A stretch of DNA of 64,000 nucleotides from the NCBI GenBank assembly GCA_029962745.1, contig CM057151.1, forward strand, positions 32,670,964 to 32,734,963, given 5' to 3'. Both the position numbers and the translations under genes were made by a program. Every line of letters begins with the position of its first letter. The stretch's first letter is position 1. Positions 1 through 10,862 of the stretch are shown here, one piece after another. The stretch is from Echinometra lucunter (Eukaryota; Echinodermata; Echinoidea; Camarodonta; Echinometridae). The notes below the pieces were generated by a model. The model was given only the letters and a program-made list of their open reading frames with translations, had not been told where the DNA came from and did not search any database.

Positions 1-365
1 CGAAGCGCCGTCTATGCTATACAAAGGGTAAACGCAAAGAAGGAAAGAACTTTTTCAAAACATCATGTTTATAAGCTAACTTAGCCAGCGGATTTTTCGG
101 AATGTCTCCGGTTGCTTCAGGAGCACGTCTATCTGCTCGTTAAATTGGGAAGTTGTGCCCCTCCCGCATCCTGCTCCTCTGACTTGCATTGTCGTGGTAA
201 CAACAGAGAATCTGTTACTACTATGACGCCTCTCTTATTCTTTGGAGCAAGGTATATGTTTCCTTTGATCACTTAAGGGCATATTTCATAAGAGACTATT
301 GGTTATACATAAAAAGGGGCACCTAGCATGCAGAAGTCAAAAAGGGCACTTATTAGATGAGAATT
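1..365. other. Left-edge stretch, no confident feature
   Basis: The minus strand holds two short overlapping open stretches between about 40 and 230 (one ends in the residues FRKIRWLS then stop, the other in SLRLPFV then stop). They lie in different frames, so neither can be trusted as an exon. If the minus-strand gene that may start at 2575 runs this way, one could be a later exon, but nothing in the sequence ties them together. Confidence 0.2.
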
Positions 366-434
366 ACTACTACTAATGATGATGATGATGATCATAATAA
401 TAATAATAAAAAAATTAATGATAATAAAAATAAA

Positions 435-497
<63 letters not shown>

Positions 498-621
498 TGG
501 TATTAATATTATTATCATTATTATTATTATCATTATTATTATCATCATTATTATCATTATTATTATCATTATTGCTATCATTATTATCCTGATCACGATC
601 ATCATCATCATCATCATTCAT
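366..621. repeat. ATT/ATC trinucleotide microsatellite
   Basis: Nearly pure ATA/ATT and ATC triplets, with a change of strand bias near 495-515. The open frames here (poly-Ile, poly-Asn, poly-Tyr) are artefacts of the triplet repeat. Confidence 0.97.
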
Positions 622-1080
622 CAGTTCTTCAAGGGGAAGCCCTTAGCTTGAAAAATTTTGTACATATTTTGCTTTAGTTTATTGTCTCACAATATTAAAA
701 GAATTAGTTCCAAAAGGGGAGGTTTGCCTGCACGGACACGAGTAGCTTACATTTCCTTATTTTTTCTAATCATAATTGTTCATGTATGGTTATAATGTTT
801 AATTTTTTGATATGTTTATGGCAAACACTTACAATAAAAGTCTGGGGACATCCTCCAAAGGGACAAACTTGTTATATATGGCACAACAATTTCCTAAATA
901 AAGTCACCTGAAGTAAATTTCTGTATATAATCGAATTTTAAACAATGTACTTGCTATGTTATCAGGCTCTTCCTGTAAAACTTTGCTCTATACTGCGCAA
1001 AGACCTGTATCTAAATTTAGATAACCACAAACTTATAAAACTTAAAGATCAGGAAAATAACAATTACTCTGCGAGGGCAA
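622..1080. other. AT-rich intergenic stretch
   Basis: I see no open frame, splice-bounded exon or clear repeat here. Confidence 0.5.
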
Positions 1081-1083
1081 AGG

Positions 1084-1330
1084 ATGGAGCAGGACGGTCT
1101 GATAAACCCCTTTAAATGGGTCTGGGGTAGGGATTTGACAGACTTCTCATTCAAGCAGTGGTACAATATAGGACCGGATCAAGTTCATAGAGTACTTGAA
1201 TAGCTTTGTGTCTGACCCAGCAGAGTTAAATGGAAGAAGCACATGGACTGATGGCATGATATCACATGAACAAGCAGACTTCACTTCAACAATGCCCCTA
1301 TGGTATTCTGTTCCCTATGCGAGAGAATGA
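1084..1330 (+). pseudogene. Coding-like segment with one frame change, unrecognised
   Basis: An ATG at 1084 opens a 39-codon frame (start MEQDGLINPFKW, stop TAG at 1201-1203). An overlapping frame one base later runs from about 1172 to a TGA at 1328-1330 and contains DRIKFIEYLNSF and ADFTSTMPLWYS. Amino-acid use is balanced in both halves and unlike the surrounding low-complexity DNA. This suggests one reading frame broken by a single indel, or two pieces joined by splicing that I cannot place. A canonical AATAAA at 1455-1460 follows the second stop by about 125 nt, as in a 3'-terminal exon or a retrogene. I do not recognise the protein family. It could also be chance. Confidence 0.3.
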
Positions 1331-1454
1331 GATGCTTAGTCAAAGGAAAATTAATACTACCATGAATACTGTAGAATGCGAGTAGCTGCCCTTATATTAT
1401 GTCGGGTATTTCTCTCTCAAACTCACATTTCACTCTCTGTATACCATGATCAAT

Positions 1455-1460
1455 AATAAA
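1455..1460 (+). promoter_or_regulatory. Possible polyadenylation signal AATAAA
   Basis: This is an exact AATAAA in AT-rich DNA, downstream of the coding-like segment at 1084-1330. By itself it is weak evidence in this composition. Confidence 0.25.
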
Positions 1461-2524
1461 CATTGAAATTGAAACTAAAATTGAGTATTTATCGTCCATA
1501 CGGAAATTAGTTTTTAACAAATTTACAAATCAGTTGAGAAGGTAACAGTCTTAAGCAAATACAATAACCATTAAATTAAACAAGCAACGAATTATAGACT
1601 GATGATTATACATGGCAAATAGGAAGATTGTAGAAGGTTGTAGTAAACATTACAGCATTAAACAAAACAAAACAAAGCAAAACAAAAAACACCCCCCCCC
1701 CCAAAAAAAAAAAAAAAAAAATTCAAAGATTCTGAGGTATGGGGATAGCCATGTTAGCAGGGGCAAGGGTCAGACGACAAGATGAGAGAAACGGGGGGGG
1801 GGGGGGGGGGGCGTACCGCTCATAAGTACGCAGGTTTGAAAGTGACCAAAATTAGTGTTTATGCGGGGTCAGCGAGACGTGCCATTGTACAGGTGAATGG
1901 AGTTTGGTATGAATGATTGCCGAGTTCTTACTCGTGCAGTCTTCGGCACACATAGACGAAAGCCTAACCTGTTGTAATTGTAATTAGAATGAACTTAATG
2001 TAAATTTATATAGCACAAAATTGTACTTGGCAGTTGGCAAAGTACAATAATATTGTACACACTCATGCATTGATATACTCTAAATTCTGTTACAAATAAT
2101 AATAGACTATAAAAATGTTATATTTTGTAGCAGAAATATAATACTTCAATATACAATATTAACGTTGTATAATGTATAGAATAGCTGAAATCATACTATC
2201 CGGGCATACTATAGGATTCTTGGAAGAAAATCCTGCTTAAAACAGCAATTCGCATTCTATATCCAGGTACTGCAGTAACCGGAAATTTAAAAAGGAAAAT
2301 GAAAAAAAAAAGTGGAAAGTATTGATGGAATACATGCAAAGCAACAGAAAGAGCATGGATGCTACTAGGACATTGAAAGAGAAACAAAAAGCGCGTATGT
2401 GCACGTGGGAGTAAGTGAGTGTGCATGAGAGAAAGAGAGAGGAGAAGAAAGAAAGAGAAATAGGAAGAACACCCACCGCCATATTGGGAAGATGAGTATC
2501 ATCATGTAATATACACTTACTTAC
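1461..2524. other. Intergenic or intronic stretch with homopolymers
   Basis: It contains a C-run followed by an A-run (about 1690-1721) and a G-run (about 1793-1811). The rest is AT-rich. If the exon at 2525-2575 is real, 2524 and below is its first intron. Confidence 0.45.
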
Positions 2525-2575
2525 CTGATATAAGAAACCTCGCTCTTGATCATTCATGGCGTCGTCATGATCCAT
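2525..2575 (-). CDS. Possible first coding exon of a minus-strand gene
   Basis: On the minus strand an ATG at 2575 opens 17 codons (MDHDDAMNDQERGFLYQ) that end exactly at a consensus donor, CAG followed by gtaagt, at 2525/2524. The peptide is acidic and polar with no low-complexity bias. The DNA on its upstream side (2576-3200) has mixed composition and could hold a promoter, though I see no TATA box. The base at -3 is a T, so the start context is not strong. No matching acceptor exon in phase 0 was found between 1 and 2524, so the rest of the gene would lie beyond the window. A chance ATG-plus-donor pair is a real alternative. Confidence 0.4.
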
Positions 2576-3262
2576 GTATGAGTATCCTTTCTGGGCGGGG
2601 AGATGTATTCATGCTCTACCACACAACCATCATCTCCTCTCAGTGTGGTGGATCCTAGTCATCTTCAATGCAACAACCATACACTTTGCAGCCGTTACTT
2701 TTTTCGGCAGTAGTGCGTCTGCGTTGTCGATCTCACCCGCTGTAGCTAGTTCCAGTATAGACTTTCAGATCCTGACACGCACGCACACATCTCCCGACAC
2801 ATCTCAGTCAATTAGCCTATCAATCAAGCTAAAACCCATTTATATACATAGCGCTCTTCCAGGTTCGAATGCAACCATAAATTGGAACTTTGTGTCCTGG
2901 ACAAAGAAGAAAGTCCTTGTTCATCAACAATTACAGCTTGATGAACCTCGATACTGGTACATAATGGGAAAATCTGATGATGGTAGAAAGAGTACAGCAT
3001 GTGGCATGTCAAAGGTGGGGTCTTCCAGACACTTCGGTCATTTGGGAAGGGGCGGAGTACAGTGTTAAAGACACTTTTGTACGCGCCTTACCATGCAAAA
3101 ATCATAGTTATAGTGCACGGTCGTGCACGTTTCTTGCTATGAGAGACGTATCATTTTGTTATCAAACAGGCCAACTATATGCCTAGGCTATACGATACAT
3201 CTCATTTTGGCACTTCGCTAGTCCATTGTTTTTTTCCGAAACCATGTTTCTAGGTTTCTATA
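2576..3262. other. Stretch upstream of the possible minus-strand exon
   Basis: A 164-codon plus-strand frame (2574-3068) covers this stretch. It starts one base off the opposite ATG, has no recognisable domain, and is not bounded by splice sites. I do not call it a gene. The stretch may include the promoter of the exon at 2525-2575. Confidence 0.35.
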
Positions 3263-3773
3263 CCGTGTGTCCCCCCCAAAAAAACTTTACACTTTTGAAA
3301 TGGCTGCCAAATAAAAAAATATATGATTCTGGCGGAAAAGGTTTATATTTATGAATAGGTTATGGACTCAACTTTCACATGAGACAAAAAAGGCTGAAAA
3401 TAATTCATGCTTGGGTGAGCACTGCTCACTTTTTTAAAGGGTATGAAAATTAGGTTGCGCAGGAATTGCGCCTTCCAATTTGTGAGAGGTAAGTCCTTTG
3501 GAGGTTACAAAATCGAGGTTGATATGATAAATTCATGATCAGTTGCAGTCAGTTTAGGTTTGCTGAGTGAATTTTATGGTTTATTAAGTCAAAATGTTAT
3601 GCATGAGTGAACGGGAATTGCATTCATTATTGTAGCATTGTACCTTTCCCTGGTAGACTCAGTGGTGTGTTCATGGGAGTCAGGATTGGGTGGTGGTACA
3701 TGGTGCAGGGGAGGTGAGATGTAAGGTAGGACTTTGTTGGCTAGATGGGATAAGGGTTAAGAGGACATGCATG

Positions 3774-3782
<9 letters not shown>

Positions 3783-3816
<34 letters not shown>
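3783..3816. repeat. CT dinucleotide microsatellite
   Basis: This is a pure CT run inside the left arm of the foldback element. Its mirror is the GA run at about 4519-4552. Confidence 0.95.
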
Positions 3817-3818
<2 letters not shown>

Positions 3819-3974
3819 GGGTGTGCGCTTGTGCATATCTTGACAATTCACATCCGTTGGTCTCCTCTCCAAAATATCCCGACCACATTCCCTTATCCCG
3901 AATTCTACCTGCATTTCCAAAATTGGACTGCGACTGGTATCACCCATTGACACCTGAAGTCAATTGCATTCTAT

Positions 3975-4165
3975 CGGTCAATCAATCAATACCGAAGTTA
4001 GACGATCAACATTTAGGTATCAATCAACTAATCAATGTATCAGTCAATCAATTAATCAATCAAGCATTCAATCACCATTCAGCTGTTTCAATCAATGAAT
4101 TATTCAATAAATCAATCATAATTAATCAATAACTCAGTCAATCACTCAATCGAAGTTTATCCAAC
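3975..4165. repeat. TCAA-rich degenerate tandem repeat
   Basis: Repeated TCAATCAA-type words fill the loop of the foldback element. Confidence 0.7.
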
Positions 4166-4516
4166 CAACCAGTCATTTAAGCAGTTGAGTTTCGGACAAG
4201 AAAAACGGTACAGTGTAACACAAATTGGTAAAATGAACATGTCAAACTTTGTTTTCAGTTGATTTTCATTCATTTCAATTTTACAACTGCTTCATCCATC
4301 TTGTAAGAGAAAAGAGGGGGAAAATAAATGATGATGGAAACTAAAAATCAGAGTCTCAATGGTTCAATGGTCAGAGTTCAATGGTCCGCATGTCCACCTC
4401 CTCCTTCGATGCACAATCTTGCTCTCTTCATAAGGGATAAGGGAAGGTGGTTTGGATATTTTGGAGTGGAGACCAAAGAATGTGAATTGTCAAGATATGC
4501 ACTAACACACAGGAAG

Positions 4517-4554
<38 letters not shown>

Positions 4555-5066
4555 GGGGGGCATACTGTCCTCTTGACCCTTATCCCATCTAGCCAACAAA
4601 GTCTTACCCTATCTCACCTCTCCTACAACATGTACCACCACCCAATCCTGACTCCCATGAACACACCACTGAGTCTACCAGGGAAAGGTACAATGCTACA
4701 ATAATGAATGGAATTCCCGTTCACTCATGCATAAAATTTTGATTTAATAAACCATAAATTCACTCAGCAAACCTAAACTGATTGCAACTTATCATGAATT
4801 CATCATATCACCCTCAATTCTGTAACCTCCAAAGGACTCATCTCTCACAAATTGAAAGGTGCAATTCCTGCGCAACCTAATGTTCATACCCTTTACAAAA
4901 GTGAGCAGTGCTCACCCAAGCGTGAATTTTTTTCGGCCTTTTTGGTCTCATATGAAAGTTGAGTCCATGAGCTATCCGTACAAATAAACCTTTTCTTCCA
5001 GAATAATGTATTTTTCATTTGGCAGCCATTTCAAAAGTGTAAAGTTTTTTTTTTTTGGACGCACTG

Positions 5067-5950
5067 TATTACGAGCGAGCGAGGAAACACACACTCTTTT
5101 TGATGCTAGAAGTAGTAACCCCTTCCGGAAATTACACTATGAGCCTATGAAACATCTAAATTATTCATTCGGTCACCTCACTTGCCCACTTCGTTTGCTT
5201 TCTAAAACCAACGATTATTGAACAAGTGAAGCGAGCGAGAAAAAAATTCCTTTTCATGGTAGTGTTATTTCGTCATTAAAATACACATATAAGCCTATAT
5301 TCGACACCTGTGTGTCGAATATGACTCTATTTACTTGGTACCCCGCTTGCCGTCCGAAACCATTCTGTTATACGAGCGAGCGAAGTCAGCGCGCCCCCGC
5401 CCCAAATGTAAAATATATTATTACGCATTCGTCACCAAAATTTTGCTATCTCGCTGCTGAAATATGCTGCTTGCTGCCCGAAATCATCTTGTTTGTAGCT
5501 TTCACGAGCGAGAGTGTGGCAAGGTAGTGAACGAAAATAAAAAGGGGATTTTTTGTTTTTAAATAATTATCTATGAAAGTGTATTTATTTTTAGGTCAAC
5601 TTCTTGGAGTGAAATTCAAGCCTGGTTATACTACTAACATTCTATGAGTGGAAGAATAGTATGACATCAGAATTATAGAGACGTAAGATGCAAACTGATT
5701 TCCTTTCATAAGAATAGTAATCATCATCGGCATAGGTTGATAATACTTAAATGCAAGCGATCGCTTCCCGGTTTCTTTGTTTTTCCTTGTTTTCCCTTGT
5801 TTCCCCTTTCTTTTCCTTTTCCTTTTCCTTTCTTTGTCCTTTCTCTTCCTCTTTTTTTTTTTCATTTCGGAAATTATTGGGGGGGGGGGGGGGAATTATC
5901 AACTGCTTCCTGTCCCCCCCCCCCTCCCCGATCGACGCCTCTGCTACAAT
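5067..5950. repeat. Long dispersed repeat, copy 1
   Basis: This segment matches 27283-28305 in the same order and orientation. Both contain ACGAGCGAGCGA near the left, GTAGTAACCCCTTC, TTGCTGCCCGAAATCATCTT, TTTTTAGGTCAAC, a pyrimidine-rich tract, and a poly-G run followed by a poly-C run and GATCGACGCCTCTG. There is no open frame of note. The family is unknown to me. The 1.8-kb foldback ends exactly where this copy begins. Confidence 0.75.
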
Positions 5951-6019
5951 GTAAAAATTTAAAAGAAAAATAGTACATCTGTACAAATTACCAGTACATG
6001 AGACATAAGTATATCTAAA

Positions 6020-6101
6020 AATTAAAAAAAAAAAAAAAAAAGAAGAAGAAGAAGAAGAAGAAGAAGAAGAAGAAGAAGAAGAAGAAGAAGAAGAAGAAGA
6101 A
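6020..6101. repeat. A-run followed by AGA/GAA microsatellite
   Basis: A poly-A run (about 6024-6040) continues into pure AGA triplets to about 6101. The poly-Ser frame on the minus strand is an artefact. Confidence 0.95.
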
Positions 6102-6535
6102 ACATAGCAATACTGCAAAAAGTAGTAACTATAACGAAGCGTGATACATTCTAGATCACATTACGCAACACTGCCACGACTCCCTTTGCCGCCTTCGGAT
6201 GTTCCGATGGCACCCCGGCCCCCTCACTCAGTGTTATTTCGGGTACGCATATGCTTGTTCCCAATTGCAAGTATCCCCTATCTCCGGACAGCCGAAATTT
6301 CTGAAACCCCCCTTTCGCGGGTTTTTCGTGGGCTTTTTCGCGGGCTTTTCCTTCCTTGGAGACTCCCTAAGTCTGGAACACTGCTCAATTCATCCCCTGT
6401 CAGGTGAGCTCTCATTTCAACCCCCTTTCTCAGGAAAGTTAAGACCTCGTTTAAGACGACTTGGCGCCGTTGCAAATGATCGGAAATAACATGAGGAATA
6501 ACCATCGCAGAAACATACGAATTTATTGATAATTA

Positions 6536-7175
6536 TAATCTGCATTTCATACCCTAACGTCGAGGACCGACTTTATGATTTTTTGATCGAAGCTGAAAAA
6601 GGCCCCCCTTTTTGAGGAAATCTCTGGCATGTCCGGGTGAAGAGCCAAATACGCCCCCTTTTTTACAATTCTGGGGCCGGACTTTGTCGGCCGAAAATTA
6701 CCCCTTACCGGAGATTTTGGGAACACGCATACGGTCCCTCTGACCCTGGAGTGGGGGGGGGGGGGGGGGGGTGGCACACGGTTCCAGCGTTAAAATCTCC
6801 AGCTATAAGACACTGCGCACGTCCTGCTTTTATGCAGAACGACAGTCAGGGATCATGCTGAAGCAAAATTGTATTAGGTGCAGAGCTTTTTGAGCAATAA
6901 TCTGCAATTCATACCCTAACGTCGAAGGCCAAATTTATTTTGATCGAAGCTGAAAAAGACCCCTCTGTTAAGGAAATCTCCGGGTGAAAAGTCAAATACA
7001 CCCCCCTTTTTTTACAATTCTCGGGCAGGACTTTGTCGGGCGAAAAGTACCCCTTACCGGAGATTTTGGGAACACGCATGCGGTCCCTCCGACCCCGGAG
7101 GAGGGGGGGGGGGGGGGGGGGCGGGCGCCGACCAAGCCGGGTGGGGGGGGGGGGTTCAACCTAGGAAGGTTATTT
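6536..7175. repeat. Two direct copies of a unit of about 360 bp with G-runs
   Basis: Copy 1 starts near 6538 and copy 2 near 6899. Both read ATACCCTAACGTCGA, GATCGAAGCTGAAAAAG, CCCCTTACCGGAGATTTTGG and GAACACGCAT, then a run of about 18 G at 6753-6772 and again at 7103-7121. The open frames in each copy are parallel artefacts of the duplication. The 6170-6535 stretch to the left has similar vocabulary (CGCGGGTTTTTCG) and may be part of the same repeat. Confidence 0.8.
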
Positions 7176-9252
7176 TTACGAATTCGGATTTTTGTTTACT
7201 TTTATTATTTTTTAAAAAAGAAAATCACTCTTTTGTTGCATTTGGAGCTTTTTGTTCAAGCGGACCCTGCTGGCCAGCCTGCTTAACCACCCTGACCCCC
7301 CCCCCCCCCTAGTTACGGGCCTGTACATTGTTAGATTATGAATGATCGAAACCATGTTCAGTTTTAAGAATACGAGTTTTCTGACAAAACGTGGCGATGA
7401 GATCGGGACTGAAAATATCAGAGACTTCCATCGTTAAACTTGTATTCAAAATAGTCAGTTTAACTTGATCATTAAACTTTTAAAAACATTTTTGTCAAAA
7501 TACATACTAAGCATTTTGGTGAGAGTCTTAGATTAAAAAGAGGTTTGTTTAACCCAAATTTTGCATTTACATTTCCACCCCACGTTATAGCTAAACCTAT
7601 AAGGCTTTTTTCCCCCTATAAACAAGCTCTTTATGAAATTATATATAGTAGGGCCTACATCTTATTGCTATAAAAAATTAGCCAATGGATGGGTTGTGCT
7701 GTGACTGTAATAAGAACCAAACTGTAATTTAAGTATTAATATTACTTTTTCATTGTACAACAATTCCGTTCTTCGAAGTGCATTGTGTTTTATGTAATTT
7801 TCGTCTTTATCGTGCTTGTCCTTTCCCAAATCGATGTCAAAGCTGTCAGTGAGATGGCGCTCTCGCAGAATTGTCTTTTACCCAACATGTACTATCCATC
7901 GAGAAGCATTTTATGACTCATTTTTACATCTCAAGTGTCTATAAGAAATGCTTAAGATAATGTTTCGATATATAATATGCTTTTAAACAAAAGGCCATTA
8001 ACACTGATATACGAGTGCGGTGACTTTGCTACTAAATGCCCCTCCTCTGTTTTTTTGTTGTTGAAATAAATTCTCACAGACAAAAAGGCACAATCAAAAT
8101 CAATCATTTCTAAAGCTGTAAGAGGACAAGATACGTCTACTTTTCTGTTTAGGCAGGCAAATTCATTTTTCAATTCAGTACTCCCTTTTTTTCTTTGGAA
8201 ATCTCAAAATTTCTTGATGTTGAAAATTCTTAATATGAATTCACCCTGAACTGTGAATGGTAAGCACAGGAATAATTCATCTGTGAAATAGTGGCTTTTC
8301 TTTCATTGCCAATGAGATCGCAGAAACCAATAGATCGATTGCTTTTCCATTTTGTTCGATTTTAGATATTTTCAGTCATGAAAAGTATATTATGTTTACA
8401 AGTGTTTGCACACCGGTAATATACCCGAAGCTTTATTAGTAGACATGCGATCGTGCACCCTTTTGTAAGTGATCCGCATGAGTGCCCAAGCTCAAGCGGA
8501 ACACTCCTACTGAAATAACTTCATGTGAAGCTTTACAAAATAATATTTGATTTTACATGTATCTAACGAGGAAGTCGTTGCTGTCTGCATAATGCATGAT
8601 ATAGAAGGCAGTATATACGGGCATAGCTGTACGAAATGCTTGTGGATCGATGAGCTCATTCTGGATGCCATTGCTTTGTTACTGACCATGGAAATATAAG
8701 ACATACGTGTACCTTGCTTAACAAAGATGACCAGAGCGCAGAATTTTTACCTGTCTGCTTGGACTTGTCAGGTATGATGTGTAGTTATTTTAGGGTATAA
8801 TTGCGTACCATTTTCTAGATGTATACAGACGATGATCTATTCGATAATGAACAAGCGAAATGTATACCACTCTAATTTTCTTAGACTTCAATCAGGGACT
8901 TGGATTAGGAATCTTAATCTAATTATAGATTCAGAAATCAATCTTTAATATTGATTATGATTTCTTAATCTAATTCGGGAGTTGTCCCTAATTGCCATCT
9001 ATTATGTAGAAGCAATGTAATGATATAATGTTCTAACCATACTTCAAGTCAATTCATAAAAAAATAGCTGTATTGCCATATGATTTTTATTTTATTCGAA
9101 TAACCGGGAATCACAATTTTAATCGTTAATGATTATTAATATATTCATATTGTTTTTCATTTATGGATGTGATAATCTGTTGTTTTTTATTTGTGTAATG
9201 GACCTTGTGGCAGATTGGCCTTGTACTAAACAAGGTATCCAGTAAAGTCTAG

Positions 9253-9253
<1 letters not shown>
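7176..9253. other. AT-rich stretch, no gene seen
   Basis: A C-run lies at about 7297-7310. Otherwise no domain, phase-consistent exon or clear repeat was seen. One short ATG-to-donor stretch at 8727-8771 is discussed under rejected items. Confidence 0.45.
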
Positions 9254-9306
<53 letters not shown>

Positions 9307-9583
9307 GCGACTGCGACTGCGACTACTACTACTACTACTACGACTACGACTGCGAATGCGACTACTACGACTGCGACTACTACGACTGCGACTGCGACTA
9401 CTACGACTGCGACTGCGACTACTACGACTGCGACTGCGACTGCGACTGCGACTATTATACGACTGCGACTGCGACTGCGACTACTACGACTGCGACTGCG
9501 ACTACTACGACTGCGACTGCGACTGCGACTACTACTACTGCGACTGCGACTACTACGACTGCGACTGCGACTGCGACTACTAA
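9254..9583. repeat. CTA/CTG/CGA trinucleotide satellite
   Basis: The array alternates CTACTA, CGACTA and CGACTG words, giving hexamer-scale order on a triplet base. Its Leu-Arg and Asp-Cys-Tyr open frames are repeat artefacts. It abuts the foldback element that begins near 9586. Confidence 0.97.
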
Positions 9584-9585
9584 AA

Positions 9586-10862
9586 TATAGGTTTTCCCGG
9601 CCAATTTTGCAACTTTGTCAGTCTAATTAACATTACAAGCATTCAATTTAAATGATTTTGTACAGCCGTGCCGTTCGGAAGTTCAAATTCATGATATGAG
9701 CTTTCAAAATCATCTTGCAAGCATTCAAATTCACGTTTTTCTTATCCAGATTCACAATTTACGCACGTATTCATAAAACCTCCATTCAATTTAACATTAC
9801 ATGGTCACGTGATCACGCAACAAACGCCTTCGTGCATTCGAATTCATTTTGGAGCATCAATTTAGCAGGTTGTACATTCTATTTAACAATTTCTTCAATA
9901 TCAATGGTTATATCTTTGTATCTTATGTGTGACATGATATATGCCTTTCACAACAGAGCCTAAATGTTTTTTTCTTTAATTGTTCACTTGAAAATGCCAT
10001 CGTTTGGTGATTAAATGACTAACGGCCTGATAATTTTTTTTTCTTGCATGAAACAGAAAAAGCAGGTCGAGATGAAAGCCTTACTTTATATGCATGTTAT
10101 GTAAATAGTTTATTTCTACAGATATAATGATTACATAATAATAAGGCCTAGGCTAGATTGCAGAAGACATTTCAGAAGACAACTGAAAAAATTGATATTT
10201 CATGCACGAGCTTTGAATATGTAATGCTGGGATGTATTGGTTTTCAAAGTACAATTGAAAAAAAAAACCTACTCCAAAGTTAGGTGATGAAACACGTATA
10301 TGAAAGGAAATGCTGGTTGTCTTAAGTTGTGTCCTTCATTCCTTCATTGGAGAGATTGTCACATTAATTCCAAACACCATATTTTAAGAGATGGACTGCA
10401 TTCTGCACATTTCCCCAGGTCAGGCAAGAGTTGTATAGTTTAGATCTTTGACTAGAATGCAGTCCATCCTTTAAAGTCTTGAAGTATAACCTGCTACATC
10501 ATGGACCCAAAGAGGAAATGAAATCCGAAATTGACCCCTTTTTAGGGAATTCTAAACAAAATATAGTTGAATTAAGTTAACATGAATGAAAATGTTATCA
10601 ATTTGACTGCCCATTCGCGAGTTTGAATGCTCGAAGGGTCCTTTTCGAGAGTTGCGGATGAATTTGAATGATTCCTACGTACGTGCTAATTTGGATGATG
10701 CAATTTAAGCCAAATTGCTTGCTCTGAAAGCTGAGTTGATTGACATAAAATCACTTTCGAATGACAGAAAAAAAAAGGTGAACGAGGTTTTTTGCTAAAT
10801 TGAATGAGCGATTTATCAAATGGACTGACAAAAGTGCGAAAAATTGGCCGGGAAAACCTATA
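9586..10862. mobile_element. 1.28-kb non-autonomous element with inverted ends
   Basis: The left end TATAGGTTTTCCCGGCCAAT is mirrored by the right end ATTGGCCGGGAAAACCTATA. Both are flanked by CTAAA-like words that may be a target duplication (CTACTAAAA and CTAAATTT, imperfect). Inside are many ATTCAAATT/CATTCAATTT words (9640-9860) and an inner inverted pair around 10391 and 10456 (GGACTGCATTCT and AGAATGCAGTCC). No transposase frame is seen. The superfamily is undecided. Confidence 0.65.

Larger units (their letters stand above)
3263..5066. mobile_element. 1.8-kb foldback DNA element with TA target duplication (Tc1/mariner-like)
   Basis: Two arms of about 640 bp (about 3263-3890 and 4430-5066) are inverted copies of each other with scattered mismatches. 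They flank a loop of about 550 bp. The ends read CCGTGTGTCC on the left and GGACGCACTG on the right, each next to a TA dinucleotide (3261-3262 and 5067-5068). This fits Tc1/mariner-type insertion. Each arm carries a CT/GA microsatellite (3783-3816 and about 4519-4552), mirrored with the arms. The loop is rich in TCAA/TCAATCAA (about 3975-4160). No transposase frame is visible, so it is non-autonomous. The open frames inside are strand-mirrored repeat artefacts. Confidence 0.85.

Noticed and set aside
303..651. Open frames of poly-Ile, poly-Met and poly-Asn
   Set aside because: They are translations of an ATT/ATC microsatellite in several frames.
2574..3068. 164-codon plus-strand open frame
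   Set aside because: There are no domains, splice boundaries or family resemblance. It overlaps a better-supported first exon on the other strand and is within the range expected by chance in 64 kb.
3690..4599. Several frames of 70-121 codons on both strands
   Set aside because: They lie in the inverted arms and TCAA loop of a foldback element. Frames on one strand mirror those on the other.
5626..6118. Lys/Arg-rich and poly-Ser frames
   Set aside because: They come from pyrimidine-rich and AGA-repeat DNA.
8727..8771. ATG with 15 codons ending at CAG/gtatga, as a possible first exon
   Set aside because: It is too short, has a weak donor, and I found no downstream exon that needs this phase. 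It is likely chance.
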